A DNA stretch of 64,000 bases from Lolium rigidum (Eukaryota > Streptophyta > Magnoliopsida > Poales > Poaceae). Numbering within the stretch: position 1 is the stretch's first letter; each line of letters starts with the position of its first letter. The stretch covers positions 98,224,292-98,288,291 of the forward strand of contig NC_061510.1 of assembly GCF_022539505.1 (NCBI RefSeq), read 5' to 3'. The notes under the pieces are model-generated. The model worked only from the letters and a program-made list of their open reading frames with translations, was not told the DNA's origin and did no database searches. Position numbers and translations under genes: made by a program. Shown here piece by piece: positions 31,560-41,610 of this stretch.

Positions 31560-32088
31560 GAGTCCTATCTACGGGCTGTTGCGGCCCTCGTCATCGCCTT
31601 CATCGCCGGCCGTCGGCGCTGCTCCCGGCCGGCTCGTCGTCGCTGCTCCAGCGGCCGCCGGCAGGACCTTCGTTGTCCTCATCCTCCTCGTCGTCGTCAT
31701 CGCCGTCGGCTGTCGAAGTCACTCAGATTCCCCGGCCAGGGGCAATGGCGCTTGGCCGGCGGCTCATCGGGGAGGCTGTCGTCGTCGTCCTCCTCCTCTT
31801 CCTCCTCCTTCACCTCCTCGGAGGTGGTGAAGTCTGCCCAGGAGAAACGATCGTCATCGCTCTCCTCCTCCGATTCCCCGTCAGCAAGGAAGCGGAGGTC
31901 GCTCTCCCGTCGGTCAAGGATTTGTCATCCTCGGACCAGACGGAGGAGTCGTGGTCCTCTTTGTCCCACGCCGTTGGGGCGAGGATATCGTACGCCGCCT
32001 GCGTACACCACTCGGGCGTCGACTCTCGGATGGGAGAGGACACGTAGGAAAGATCCGATGAAGAAGAAGAGGAAGAGGAAGAAGACAT
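31560..32088 (-). pseudogene. Acidic antisense ORF of Gypsy-2
   Basis: On the minus strand, from the ATG at 32,088, the frame encodes a Ser run, then DLSYVSSPIRESTPEWCTQA and KEDHDSSVWSEDDKSLTDG. After a one-base shift near 31,915 the reading continues as a strongly acidic region (for example SEEESDDDRFSWADFTTSEE) toward about 31,750. The shift is inferred because the alternative frame keeps Asp/Glu/Ser composition and the ORF frame turns basic. It lies antisense to the element just upstream of the 3' LTR. The product is unknown to me; acidic Ser-rich proteins of this type are often disordered. Confidence 0.45.
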
Positions 32089-32340
32089 GGTTGCAGAGGA
32101 GGGTTTTTTGGAGTGCTAATGCGGAGGGGGTGAAGAGGAGAACTGTTCGATGCGGTTAAATAAAAGGAGATGGGGACTTAATTTTCGAGCAGTTTTCGAG
32201 GACATGGTACCAAAGCTGTCAAATCGTGCGAGAGAAGTTGGGAAGGCAAGTCGTCATGATGAAGCATACTCGCGACGGTTCTGCTCTGCCACGACATGAC
32301 CCCTCAGAGGAAAAACAGAGTGGTTTTGAAATTATCATTA

Positions 32341-32359
32341 CCAAAACCGGGGGGGCATG
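32341..32359 (+). other. Gypsy-2 polypurine tract
   Basis: CCAAAACCGGGGGGGCATG directly precedes the right LTR, as expected for the plus-strand priming site. Confidence 0.75.
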
Positions 32360-33533
32360 TGTTATCACCAGAATTTGACCGAGTCAGAGGTGGGCCGCGA
32401 TCAAGATGGACGTAAAGGATATATATATATAGAAGAAATACGTGAATCGGCCTTTTATACCAAGTTGGGCTTGTTTGCCCATGTATCTGTAACATATTAG
32501 ATCGCATCTTAGTTTAGAAGTTAGAATCTTACTCGTGCACGGTTTGGTGCACGCCCACATTAGAAAGTCCCCTGGACTATAAATATGTATCTAGGGTTTA
32601 TGGAATAAACAACAACCAACGTTCAACCACAAACAAATCTCGGCGCATCGCCAACTCCTTCGTCTCGAGGGTTTCTACCGGTAAGCACCATGCTGCCTAG
32701 ATCGCATCTTGCGATCTAGGCAGCGTAATGCCTATCCACGTTGTTCATGCGTTGCTCGTACTGAAGCCTTTTTGATGGCGAGCAACGTAGTTATCTTAGA
32801 TATGTTAGGGTTAGCATTGTTCTTCATATTACATGCTGTCGTAGTGCAACCCTTGCATGTCTATCCGCCCTTACACCTATCTTAGGTGTAGGGGCGGCAC
32901 CCCGCTTGATCATAGTTTAGTAGATCTGATCCGTTACGGTTGCTCCTTGTTTCATCAAGGATTAGTTTAACATCCGCAATAGTTAGGCCTTACAAAGGGT
33001 TGGAGGATCCAGCGGCGTGTAGGGTGGCGTTCGCTAGCCCTAGAAAGGATGTTCGGGGATCAACCTCGTGTTGGTTTTTAGGCCCTGTCTAGGATCGGCT
33101 TACGGTCACCGTGCGCGAGCGCGAGGCCCAATCGTGAGTAGGATGATCCGATTATGCGGTGAAAACCCTAAATCGTCGTAGATCTCATTAGCTTTACCTT
33201 GATCAAGCAGGACCACCATATATTCGGACACCTCGTCGAATCATGGGTGAATCGGCTCTTTGAGCCGATTCACGAGATAACTCTGAGAGCCGATCGAGGC
33301 TCGTATTTAACGTTTACGTGTGTGCCCTGCGAGGAAACTAAGCGAGGCATCATCCACACCTTCCTCGACCGGGTATAGGTCAGGTGGCACGCCCTTGTGA
33401 TAAACATCGGACGTGCGACCAGGAGGCTTTGCGGGCCGTCGCTCTGAGGGACTGGGGCCAGCCGCAGCCCTAGTTGTTCCCGGCTCTACCGTGTTGCCCG
33501 TCTCTGCCCGCCAGGGGGTTTCTGACGTCAACA
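32360..33533 (+). repeat. Gypsy-2 right LTR
   Basis: This is the partner of 26,780-27,937. The TATA box lies at 32,578-32,585. It has a perfect inverted repeat GTGAATCGGCTC-TTT-GAGCCGATTCAC near 33,246-33,272. CAATT follows at 33,534-33,538. Confidence 0.9.
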
Positions 33534-33538
33534 CAATT

Positions 33539-34128
33539 ATGGCATCATTTAGACAAACTATGTTTTTGGGAAAGATGTTTTGCAAAGGGGTTTGAGTGGA
33601 AAACCATGCATCTTCATAGCTACACTAGTGATTCTGAGAAGTGGCAATTTGGGGTAAAACTTGATTTATATAGGTTTGTTAAGGTTTTCTAGGTGGCAGT
33701 TTGTGTAGGAAGACTCCATGAGTAGGTGCCACTATGTTTTTATTTTTTGGATTTTTTTGCGCATGAAATGACTCAATTAGATATGTTAATCTCATTTGTT
33801 GACTCTCTGTTGACCAGCTACTTGAGGGTAAAACTAAGTATATTGCACTTGCCAGTCTATGTACTCGAGGGGAAAACTGAGTATAGATAAAATTTCTGTA
33901 TAAGGCCCGAGGTTATAACTGAGTACACCAAACGTCCCAGGGTTAGACTCGTGTCGTGGTGCACGCTGCAGCCGTGCATAGCGGACGCGTGTTGCGGTAC
34001 ACGCCACATTCATCTTTATAGAGCCCCTCTTTCTCTCCCTTGACGCACGTTCTCACTTCAACCGCCTCTCCTGTCCCATCATCTTCTCCACAACTAAAGA
34101 AAAAACCCCGAAGAAAACCGCCGGCGAT
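33539..34128 (+). other. Unassigned sequence with MULE-like motifs upstream of an exon
   Basis: Host sequence resumes after Gypsy-2. From 33,810 it contains three spaced motifs of the type CTTGAGGGTAAAACTAAGTA, TCGAGGGGAAAACTGAGTA and a GAGGTTATAACTGAGTACAC. They resemble the inner part of the Mutator-like TIRs at 24,540 and 26,600. A CTCTTTCTCTCCC leader precedes the ATG at 34,129. Confidence 0.4.
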
Positions 34129-34428
34129 GGACAAGAATAAGATGCCCATTGTCGGCGCATCGGCCGCCGGCGCATCGGCCGCTGCCCCCGTCCAGGCCCC
34201 TGTTGCTGCTTCCAACGTAGCAGCCGACGCATCAGCCGCCGGCGCATCGGCCGCTGCCCCCGTCCAGCCCCTTTCGCTGCTTCCAACGTAGCAGCCGGCG
34301 CATCAGCCGCCGGCGCATCGGCCGCCGCCACCGTCCAGGCCCCCGTCGCTTGGGACCCGTACGAACCAGTGTCGTACGTCGCGCCGGAGAACCCCTACGA
34401 CACCAGCATCATCGACGACGGGCCGGAG
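34129..34428 (+). pseudogene. Interrupted first exon with amplified Ala-rich repeats
   Basis: ATG at 34,129 opens MDKNKMPIVGASAAGASAAA. About 70-bp units starting GCATCGGCCGCCGGCGCATC recur near 34,157, 34,228 and 34,297, encoding GASAAAPVQAPVAASNVAA-like blocks. A two-base loss in the second unit shifts the frame (early stop at 34,289-34,291). The original frame resumes as WDPYEPVSYVAPENPYDTSI with IDDGPE, ending at the donor GAG|GTAACC (34,429). The rest of the gene is displaced by the retroelement block starting at 34,512. I do not recognise the protein. Confidence 0.45.
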
Positions 34429-34511
34429 GTAACCCTTTGCTCCCTTGTTCTTATCCCATTTCAATCCTTTTGTGTTAGATCTAGCGTTATTAGGGTTCGT
34501 CTGTTCCTAGT

Positions 34512-34884
34512 TGTCAATGCCTACGTATTGTAGACTAGGGTTTAGTTGGAAGTAGAGGGCAAGTAGATCTCGAAGATTTCAGCCAAAACGTACTCGACGA
34601 TTAAGAAACTAGGGTTGTGTTGACAATGGATTCGATCCTCTCTTTGTCCCTCGACTCCCCCTTATATAGGAGGCGGAGCCGAGGGTACCGTGTTACACAA
34701 GATTACAGATTCCAGGAGACTCTCTGAGTTCAACCCGTAAAGTTACAAGTCTCTATATTTCCTAATACAACTCTAACTTTCCTTAATGCTAACTGGGCTT
34801 CCGAACTTCATATTCTTCGACTTGTGGGCCTTCAGTAAACCCTGGGTACCATCTTTGGCAGGCCCATTGGGGATGCCTATGTCA
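34512..34884 (-). repeat. Gypsy-3 LTR
   Basis: This starts TGTCAATGCCTACG and ends GCCTATGTCA, 373 bp, with a TATA-like CTTATATAGGAGG around 34,671-34,680. I recall this LTR type as common in wheat. No 5-bp duplication can be checked because the other end of the element is lost. Confidence 0.75.
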
Positions 34885-35761
34885 GTAGCCCCCGAGATTT
34901 TGCTTGAATCGAAGAATCATGGAATATCTCCAACTTTATAATCATCAAATAACTTTTTCAAGCCATCACATATCTTTTAAATAAGCAATTATATATTGTA
35001 CAGGGATAATGGTAGTTGGGGCTAGTTCATCTGACGGATCAGGTACTAGTTAACTGCTCTAGTGGCAATCCGCAAAAACCTACTTCAAAATCACGTCCCT
35101 GGACATGATCTCGGGATACTGGTGTTAACTCGATAGGTGCCGCTTAAGGTCTTACCATCTGTCGAGTCCCAGTCATATTTTATTGGGTACCTAACGCGTC
35201 CGTTAGGATTTTTCTTCGTATCTGTTGATACGGAAAAAAGTAGCAAACCGACGTCAGAGACGATGCCACGGCGCTCAGAACGGATCTGGGGTCTTACCTT
35301 CGCAAAGTTTTGCGGCATTCAGAGATTATTCGCGACTTAGGCGCTCAGAGAATATATTGTCGAGTGCTTTTTCGGCTGTTGGAATAGCACATTTTATTGA
35401 GTCAACGGATGACTTATCTTGTCTTCCCGATGGGAGTATATGAAGAGTTATTTGTATAACTCGAAATATACTCATTATACTTTTACAATTTCATCGGGCA
35501 CGCGAACAGCGTTCCCGATGGGAGTAGCCCCCGAGGCTACAGCCAAGGACTTGTACTTGGTTGTAGGTTTAACACTTTAACGCCTGATCTCGCTATATTG
35601 TCATACTTTCTTGAGTTTTTATTTCTATCGGGTGCGCGACCAGCGCTCCCGATGGGAGTAGCCCCCGAGGCTATGAACAAACGCTTGCATTTGATCATAG
35701 GGCTCTCGCCATTTCTATTTTGCCATACCCGAAATTTCCTTTTTCAAAAGTAGCCCCCGAG
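34885..35761. repeat. Iterated hairpin plus PPT-like modules (Gypsy-3)
   Basis: GTAGCCCCCGAG occurs at 34,885 (the PPT position), 35,524, 35,658 and 35,750. The two middle copies are preceded by ATCGGG...CCCGAT inverted repeats (35,493-35,519 and 35,627-35,653), as in Gypsy-1. Spacing differs between the two elements but the module is the same. Confidence 0.75.
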
Positions 35762-36134
35762 CATTTGATCAAAAACTTGTATTTGACCAAAAGCTCTCGA
35801 GATTACCAGTCGTTTTTCATTGTCGTCACTTTTCATAAGATCCCAGCCGAGATTTTTCATTGGTAAGGTGACATCATAGCTGACGATAGCCACGACCATT
35901 GTATCGGAGAGATGCGAGAGCTATCCCTTCACTGACATGTGGGCCCAAAATCTGCGACCCATTGACACGTTACGCAAGTGGGGGACACACGTCCTTCGCT
36001 TTTCCTGGCACACGCGCTGTAGCGCCTGTCCAGTTCCATCATGGTAAAAATACCGTTTTACCCTTTGATCCACGTGTACATCATCAAGTCCATTCTTATT
36101 CTATCCAACGGTGCGACGCTCTGGATGGACCTGC

Positions 36135-36142
36135 TATAAATA
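36135..36142 (+). promoter_or_regulatory. TATA box of the Gypsy-3 antisense gene
   Basis: TATAAATA lies about 130-180 bp upstream of the candidate start codons (36,269 and 36,318) of the antisense gene, within CTGCTATAAATACCC. The spacing allows a usual plant transcription start and leader. Confidence 0.55.
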
Positions 36143-36317
36143 CCCGTTATCGTCTTCATCAATCCCCTTCGCCGCACCATTGCTCATATCTCCTCTGCTT
36201 CTATCCTCATTGCAATCACAAAAAAGCTCCAAAGCTCACACCGTGCCCTACGCCTTCAACGGTAGTCGTTGATGCCACCGCGGCCAAGGCTCACGAGGCA
36301 CAACACTCCCGAAGCAT

Positions 36318-38977
36318 CAATGGCGGCGCAAGATCTAGGAACCACGGAGTGGGAGAGATCTAAGATCTCCGCGCAGGACATCAACCTGCTGAAAAAGCTT
36401 GGCCTGAGCAGGAAGAAAGATGCACTGCGCTTCCCCAGCAAAGAGAGCTACCCGACGCCTCCCATTGAGTATCGGGTTAGTTTCGTTGACCACCTCATCC
36501 GCGGCCTTTCTGCACCCATCCATGATTTTCTTCGTGGATTGTTGTTTGTGTATGGGCTGCAACTTCATCATCTTACTCCCAACTCTATTCTCCACGTTTC
36601 TATTTTTATCACTTTTTGCGAGTGCTTCCTTGGAGTCCATCCCAATTGGGCTCTGTGGAAGCGCATCTTCCTCCTCCGCCGCAATGGCTCCCCCAACATC
36701 GCCTATAACATAGGCGGTGTCGTTATTTGCGTCCGCCCTGATGTCGAGTATTTTGACGTCAAATTCCCTGACTCCGTGCAAGGGTGGCGCAAAAAATGGT
36801 TGTATGTTCGCGAATAATGCGCCGACTCGCTTGAACACAACATTCCTCCTTTTAATGGCAACGAGAAAATCTTCCGCCGCCGCTCCTGAGATGCAGAAGC
36901 TACCGACGAAGAAAAATTAGCGATAGAGGCGCTGATGAAACGCATCCACGAGCTCCAAAATACTCGTGGCCAAGAATGGTCGGGTATCCAGATTACAACA
37001 CATTTCCTTAGGATTAGGGTGCAGCCTCTACAGGCTCGCAAAAAACCCCTCTGGATGTATGCTGGCGATGAAGATGTGGATCGCGTGTCGACAGATCTAT
37101 CAGTCAAGGACTTAGAAAAACTTGTCCGAAAAATCTCTTCACTCAGCAAGAAAGACACCATTCCGTCATCTTGCCGCGTGACGCCGTATAGCGGCGCCAA
37201 CGCCCTCCCCAAGGTAAATTTTCATCCTTCCGAGTTTTTAGTATTTGTCGACTACTATTTTTGATGGCATCCTTTGTGTAATCCTGGTGTCGACATATTT
37301 TGCCCTTGTAGAAACACCAAGTCCTAGTTTCTCTTCCTCCTCTTCCTGAAGGCGGGGAAGTCGAAGAACGGACCGTCGTCACCGACGAACACCAGGGCAC
37401 TTCTCGCCCTGAGAGCGAAGTCGCGGGTTCTCACAAATCCGCGGCTTCCTCTGAAAGAGAAGTTGATTCTGAGGCTACCGAGTCTGCGCACTCCCTCCCC
37501 TCTGTTGTTTCTCCAATGAACAAGCGGAAAAGAGATAATGCCGCAGATTCTGGTACCTCAAAGATTAACAAGTCCCCTCTCGAGGAAACTTTACCCGAAG
37601 AGGAGGACAGACCTTTCAACCCTTACGATGATGCCCTTGTCAGCTCATAAGTTTCTGTCAACGTTTCCCTTTGTATCCGACAATTTTTCCTGTCTTTGTT
37701 TCTTATATTTTTCCCTGATGTAATAGTGGTGACGAGGAAGAAAATCCTTCTATTGACGTGACTGCTCGAACGAGCACGTCTCGTACTTTAGTTCTCTCCG
37801 AAACTCGTCCCGCAGCGGACGAAACCTCGCCTCCACAACAGGATATAGGACATCCCAGTCCTGTTGTGAGCCCACCGTGCTCCGTCGCCAAAACGAGCAA
37901 GGACTGATCAAGAAAAGGAGCTAAGTCTCTTGACCAACAGCTCGGCGACCCCTCTTATGGATGATGTAAGTGCCTTTCTTGTTGTCTTTTTGCTGTCGAA
38001 TGTTTCCAACTCTTTTGTTGTCGAAATTCTTCAACCTCTCTTTTTTATTCCGTGTTACTTTTCAGCCTTCAATGAAGGAATTTGTTCGTCTCGGTACTCA
38101 ATTCATCGGGTACCGTGATCTTGCCAATGAGCTGAAAGGTATTCTTTCTTGCTGCATTTCATCGAATATATTTGCCTCTTCTATTTTCCCGTAACCTGTG
38201 TCACCCTTTATTTTGCTAGAATCACTTTCTGAGGCGAACAAGCATGCTGATGACCTGGCCCGGAAGCTTGAACAGAGTAAAAAAGCTCGCGAAAAAGCTG
38301 AATCAGATGCTGCCACTGTCGAGCGTCTTCGAAAGAGACTTCAAGATGCGAAAAATGCTTTGAGTGAGAACATAGCTCAGCAGTCTGCTCGCGAAAACGA
38401 AATTATCACTCGCTTGGAGTCACAGAGCCGACGCTTTGTTAGTAAGTGCTCTTAACCACTTTGATTTCTTCGGGAAATCGTGCTTTTCTTTGCGCATTTG
38501 TTGACAAGCTGGATTTTGCCTCTATAAGGAAATACGCATCAAGATTATGATCTGGAGAATCCTGAAGGTGATCGTCTTCTCGACGCGCTCTCCCTCCTTG
38601 AAATTCATGGAGACGAGGCACGCCAAGGCATTGCTGATGCTAGGGCGGGACTGTTACGGCTGTTTCCTTACTTCTTCGGGAAGAAAAAGGAACCCGACTC
38701 TTTCGCTGAACTGGCCCAGCACTTCATCCCTGCAGAAGATCTTGGGCTCGGTCTTCGACAAGAGGGTTTGAAGATTGGCGTTGAAGGCACCATTGCTTTG
38801 GTTGCCGAGAGCCAACAAGCTGTCGATTGGTCGAAATTTGGTGACGTCGAGCAGATGGAGACAAAAAAATGGCAATCTATGATTAGAGCTGCCAAGCCAA
38901 GCTCAAAGGAGATCCTCTCCTTCCTTGGATGCAAACCAACTCCTTCCCCTAGCTCGACAAAGCCAGAGGTCAAGTAG
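36318..38977 (+). pseudogene. Antisense spliced gene of Gypsy-3 (PF04195-like), decayed
   Basis: I place exons at 36,318-37,213, 37,312-~37,646, 37,737-37,965, 38,066-38,138, 38,220-38,441 and 38,529-38,977, with GT...AG introns except one. The core matches the Gypsy-1 protein: VDHLIRGLSAPIHDFLRGLL, LTPNSILHVSIFITFCECFL and PDSVQGWRKKWLYVRE. Exon 1 has in-frame stops TAA (36,815-36,817) and TGA (36,887-36,889). The donor after exon 2 reads ATAAG instead of GTAAG. Exon 3 also shows a stop or shift. Exon 5 is a strong coiled coil (ADDLARKLEQSKKAREKAES). Exon 6 has GLLRLFPYFFGKKKEPDSFA and a WxKFGDVEQ block, a C-terminus unlike those of Gypsy-1. An upstream in-frame ATG exists at 36,270. Confidence 0.7.
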
Positions 38978-39209
38978 ACCGTTCTGTTCTTGACTTTTAT
39001 TTTGTTCTTTTGCCTTTTTCGACGTCGCCGAAGTGGCTTTGTCGACAGCTGCCCTATTGGTTCATTAGGAACCCTCTTTTGTAATGCCCATGTAAATATT
39101 TGACTGAATCAATGAAAAGCTATCTTGCCGAATTATTGATATCGAAATATTTTCCTTTAGTTGATTTTTGACAACTATACCGTGGTGCCTCGCTCTTCGG
39201 ATGCATTAC

Positions 39210-40688
39210 TGATACGTCTCAAACGTATCTATAATTTCTTATGTTCCATGCTACTTTTATGATGATACTCACATGTTTTATACACATTATATGTCATTAT
39301 TATGCGTTTTCCGGAACTAACCTATTGACGAGATGCCGAAGGGCCAGTTGCTGTTTTCTGCTGTTTTTGGTTTCAGAAATCCTAGTAAGGAAATATTCTC
39401 GGAATCGGACGAAATCAACGCCCGGCATCTTAGAATTCCACGAAGCTTCCAGAACACCCGAGAGCAACCAGAGGGGGGCCACAGGCCCACCAGACAACAG
39501 GGCAGCGCGGCCCAGGGGGGGCGCGCCCCCCTATTGTGTCACCGCCTCGTCAGCCCTCCGACTCCGCCTCTTCGCATATTTAAGCCTCCTCGACCTAAAA
39601 CCTCGATACGAAAAAGCCACGGTACGAGAAACCTTCCAGAGCAGCCGCCATCGCGAAGCCAAGATCTGGGGGACAGGAGTCTCTGTTCCGGCACGCCGCC
39701 GGGACGGGGAAGTGCCCCCGGAAGGCTCCTCCATCGACACCACCGCCATCTTCATCAACGCTGCTTGTCTCCCATGAGGAGGGAGTAGTTCTCCATCGAG
39801 GCTAAGGGCTGTACCGGTAGCTATGTGGTTAATCTCTCTCCTATGTACTTCAATACAATGATCTCATGAGCTGCCTTACATGATTGAGATTCATATGAGT
39901 TTTGTATCACTATTCATCTATGTGTTACTCTAGTGATGTTATTAAAGTACTATATTCCTCCTCCACGGTGTAATGGTGACGAGTGTGTGCATCGTGTAGT
40001 ACTTGGCGTAGGTTATGATTGTAATCTCTTGTAGATTATGAAGTTAATTATTGCTATGATAGTATTGATGTGATCTATTCCTCCTTCATAGTGTGATGGT
40101 GACGAGTGTGCATGCTATGTTAGTACTTGGTGTAATTGCAATGATCTATCATGCACTCTAAGGTTATTTAAATATGAACATCGAATGTTGTGGAGCTTGT
40201 TAACTCCGGCATTGAGGTGCTCTTGTAGCCCTACGCAATTAGTGGTGTTCATCATCCAACAAGAGAGTGTAGAGTGGTTTTATTATGTGATCAATGTTGA
40301 GAGTGTCCACTAGTGAAAGTATGATCCCTAGGCCTTGTTTCCAAACATCTCCGTTCATTTACTGTTCTGTTGCATGTTTACTCGCTGCCATATTTTATTC
40401 AGATTGTTATTACCACTCATATACATCCATATTACTTGTATTTCACTATCTCTTCACCGAACTAGTGCACCTATACATCTGACAAGTGTATTAGGTGTGT
40501 TGGGGACACAAGAGACTTCTTGTATCGTGATTGCAGGGTTGCTTGAGAGGGATATCTTTGACCTCTTCCTCCCCGAGTTCGATAAACCTTGGGTGATCCA
40601 CTTAAGGGAAACTTGCTTGCTGTTCTACAAACCTCTGCTCTTGGAGGCCCAACACTGTCTACAAGAATAGAAGCACCCGTAGACATCA
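39210..40688 (+). repeat. Element A LTR 1
   Basis: This is the left LTR. A TATA-like ATATTTAAG lies near 39,578. The reading frames at 39,241-39,777 and 39,333-39,788 are shared with the other LTR copies and carry no known domain. Confidence 0.85.
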
Positions 40689-40698
40689 AGCACTTTTC

Positions 40699-40715
40699 TG
40701 GCGCCGTTGCCGGGG
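40699..40715 (+). other. Element A primer-binding site (tRNA-Asp)
   Basis: TGGCGCCGTTGCCGGGG is the complement of the 3' end of plant tRNA-Asp, placed 10 bases after the LTR. Confidence 0.85.
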
Positions 40716-40854
40716 AGGAAAGGTAAAAGGCACTCATACTCCGGTCCCAGGTAACTAAGTACTTTTCTGTTGCCGTTGTGTGTGTGCTCGAAGCTATTTC
40801 CTTTAGATCCTGCAATTGCATCTTTTTGTTTCTTGTTTACACTAGTTAGGCATA

Positions 40855-41610
40855 ATGGAAAACATCTGTGAGCTTTTTGTACTATTTCCTGAGTCAAGAC
40901 ATGAATGGTTTAATGCGAAAATTAAAAAACCTATGGAAACTTATTTGCATGCTAGTAGCAATGATATTAGTATGAACGCTTTGAACACCATTGTTGATAA
41001 TGATATAGAAAGTTCTAAGCTTGGGGAGGTCGGTTTTGATGAAAATGATTTCTTTAGCCCTTCGGGTATTGAGGAGAAAGTTTATGTTGATTATGATATG
41101 CCTCCCATATATGATGATTATAATGATAGTGGTCTTTTGGTGCCGCCTACTATGGAGAGTAAATTTAATTATGATTATACTATGCCTCCTATATTTGATG
41201 ATGAGAATAATAATGATAGCTACTTTGTTGAATTTGCTCCCACTACAACTAATAAAACTGATTATGCTTATGTTGGGAGTAGTAATAATTTTATGCATGA
41301 GACTCATGATAAGAATGCTTTATGTGATAGTTATATTGTTGAGTTTGCTCATGATGATACTGAAAGTTATTATGAGAGAGGAAAATATGGTTGTGGAAGT
41401 TTTCATGTTACTAAAACACCTCTCTATATGCTGAAAATCTTGAAGTTACACTTGTTTTATCTTTCTATGCTTGTTGCATTATGCCTACATGACTTGTTTA
41501 TTTACAAGATTCCTTTTCATAGGAAGTGGGTTAGGCTTAAATTTGTTTTGAATTTGCTTTTTGATGCTCTCTTTTGCTTCAACTACTATTTCTTGCGAGT
41601 GCATCATTAA
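40855..41610 (+). CDS. Orphan ORF of element A, acidic with hydrophobic C-terminus
   Basis: This encodes 251 residues from the first ATG after the primer site. Residues ~50-180 are rich in Asp, Asn and Tyr, with repeated blocks (YDMPPIYDDYND, YTMPPIFDDENNND, then SYFVEF and SYIVEFAHDD). Residues ~188-250 hold two hydrophobic stretches separated by a basic loop (HLFYLSMLVALCLHDLFIYK, HRKWVRLK, LLFDALFCFNYYFL), consistent with two membrane passes. There is no similarity to gag, protease or RT. I recall related ORFs in other TGATACGTCTC-type elements of Triticeae. The frame is intact over its full length, which is notable among decayed neighbours. Function unknown. Confidence 0.55.
   Translation: MENICELFVLFPESRHEWFNAKIKKPMETYLHASSNDISMNALNTIVDNDIESSKLGEVGFDENDFFSPSGIEEKVYVDYDMPPIYDDYNDSGLLVPPTMESKFNYDYTMPPIFDDENNNDSYFVEFAPTTTNKTDYAYVGSSNNFMHETHDKNALCDSYIVEFAHDDTESYYERGKYGCGSFHVTKTPLYMLKILKLHLFYLSMLVALCLHDLFIYKIPFHRKWVRLKFVLNLLFDALFCFNYYFLRVHH

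Larger units (their letters stand above)
26780..33533 (+). mobile_element. Gypsy-2: complete non-autonomous LTR retrotransposon
   Basis: LTRs of 1,158 bp (26,780-27,937) and 1,174 bp (32,360-33,533) start TGTTATCACC and end GTCAACA. They are flanked by CAATT (26,775-26,779 and 33,534-33,538). A primer-binding-site-like sequence follows the left LTR, and the purine tract AAAACCGGGGGGGCATG precedes the right LTR. Inside are gag and protease remnants but no reverse transcriptase, RNase H or integrase. By eye the LTRs differ at roughly ten substitutions plus a few small indels (~0.9%). At 1.3e-8 per site per year that suggests about 0.3 My, younger than Gypsy-1. Confidence 0.92.
34512..39209 (-). 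mobile_element. Gypsy-3: truncated LTR retrotransposon with antisense gene
   Basis: One LTR (34,512-34,884), a PPT-like GTAGCCCCCGAG at 34,885, hairpin-PPT modules and an antisense multi-exon gene reproduce the layout of the 3' half of Gypsy-1. The LTR sequence is different, so this is another family or subfamily. The gag half and the second LTR are missing. The element stops at 39,209, where the TGATACGTCTC LTR begins. Confidence 0.75.

Noticed and set aside
26780..33533. Full autonomous Gypsy element
   Set aside because: No reverse transcriptase (no YxDD), RNase H or integrase (no HHCC or DDE) motif was found between the LTRs.
33943..34331. Minus-strand Ala-rich frames opposite the exon at 34,129
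   Set aside because: They mirror the GC-rich repeat units and have no independent support.
39241..39788. Two overlapping frames of 150-180 codons inside the TGATACGTCTC LTR
   Set aside because: They are repeated with shifts and stops in the other LTR copies and contain no domain.
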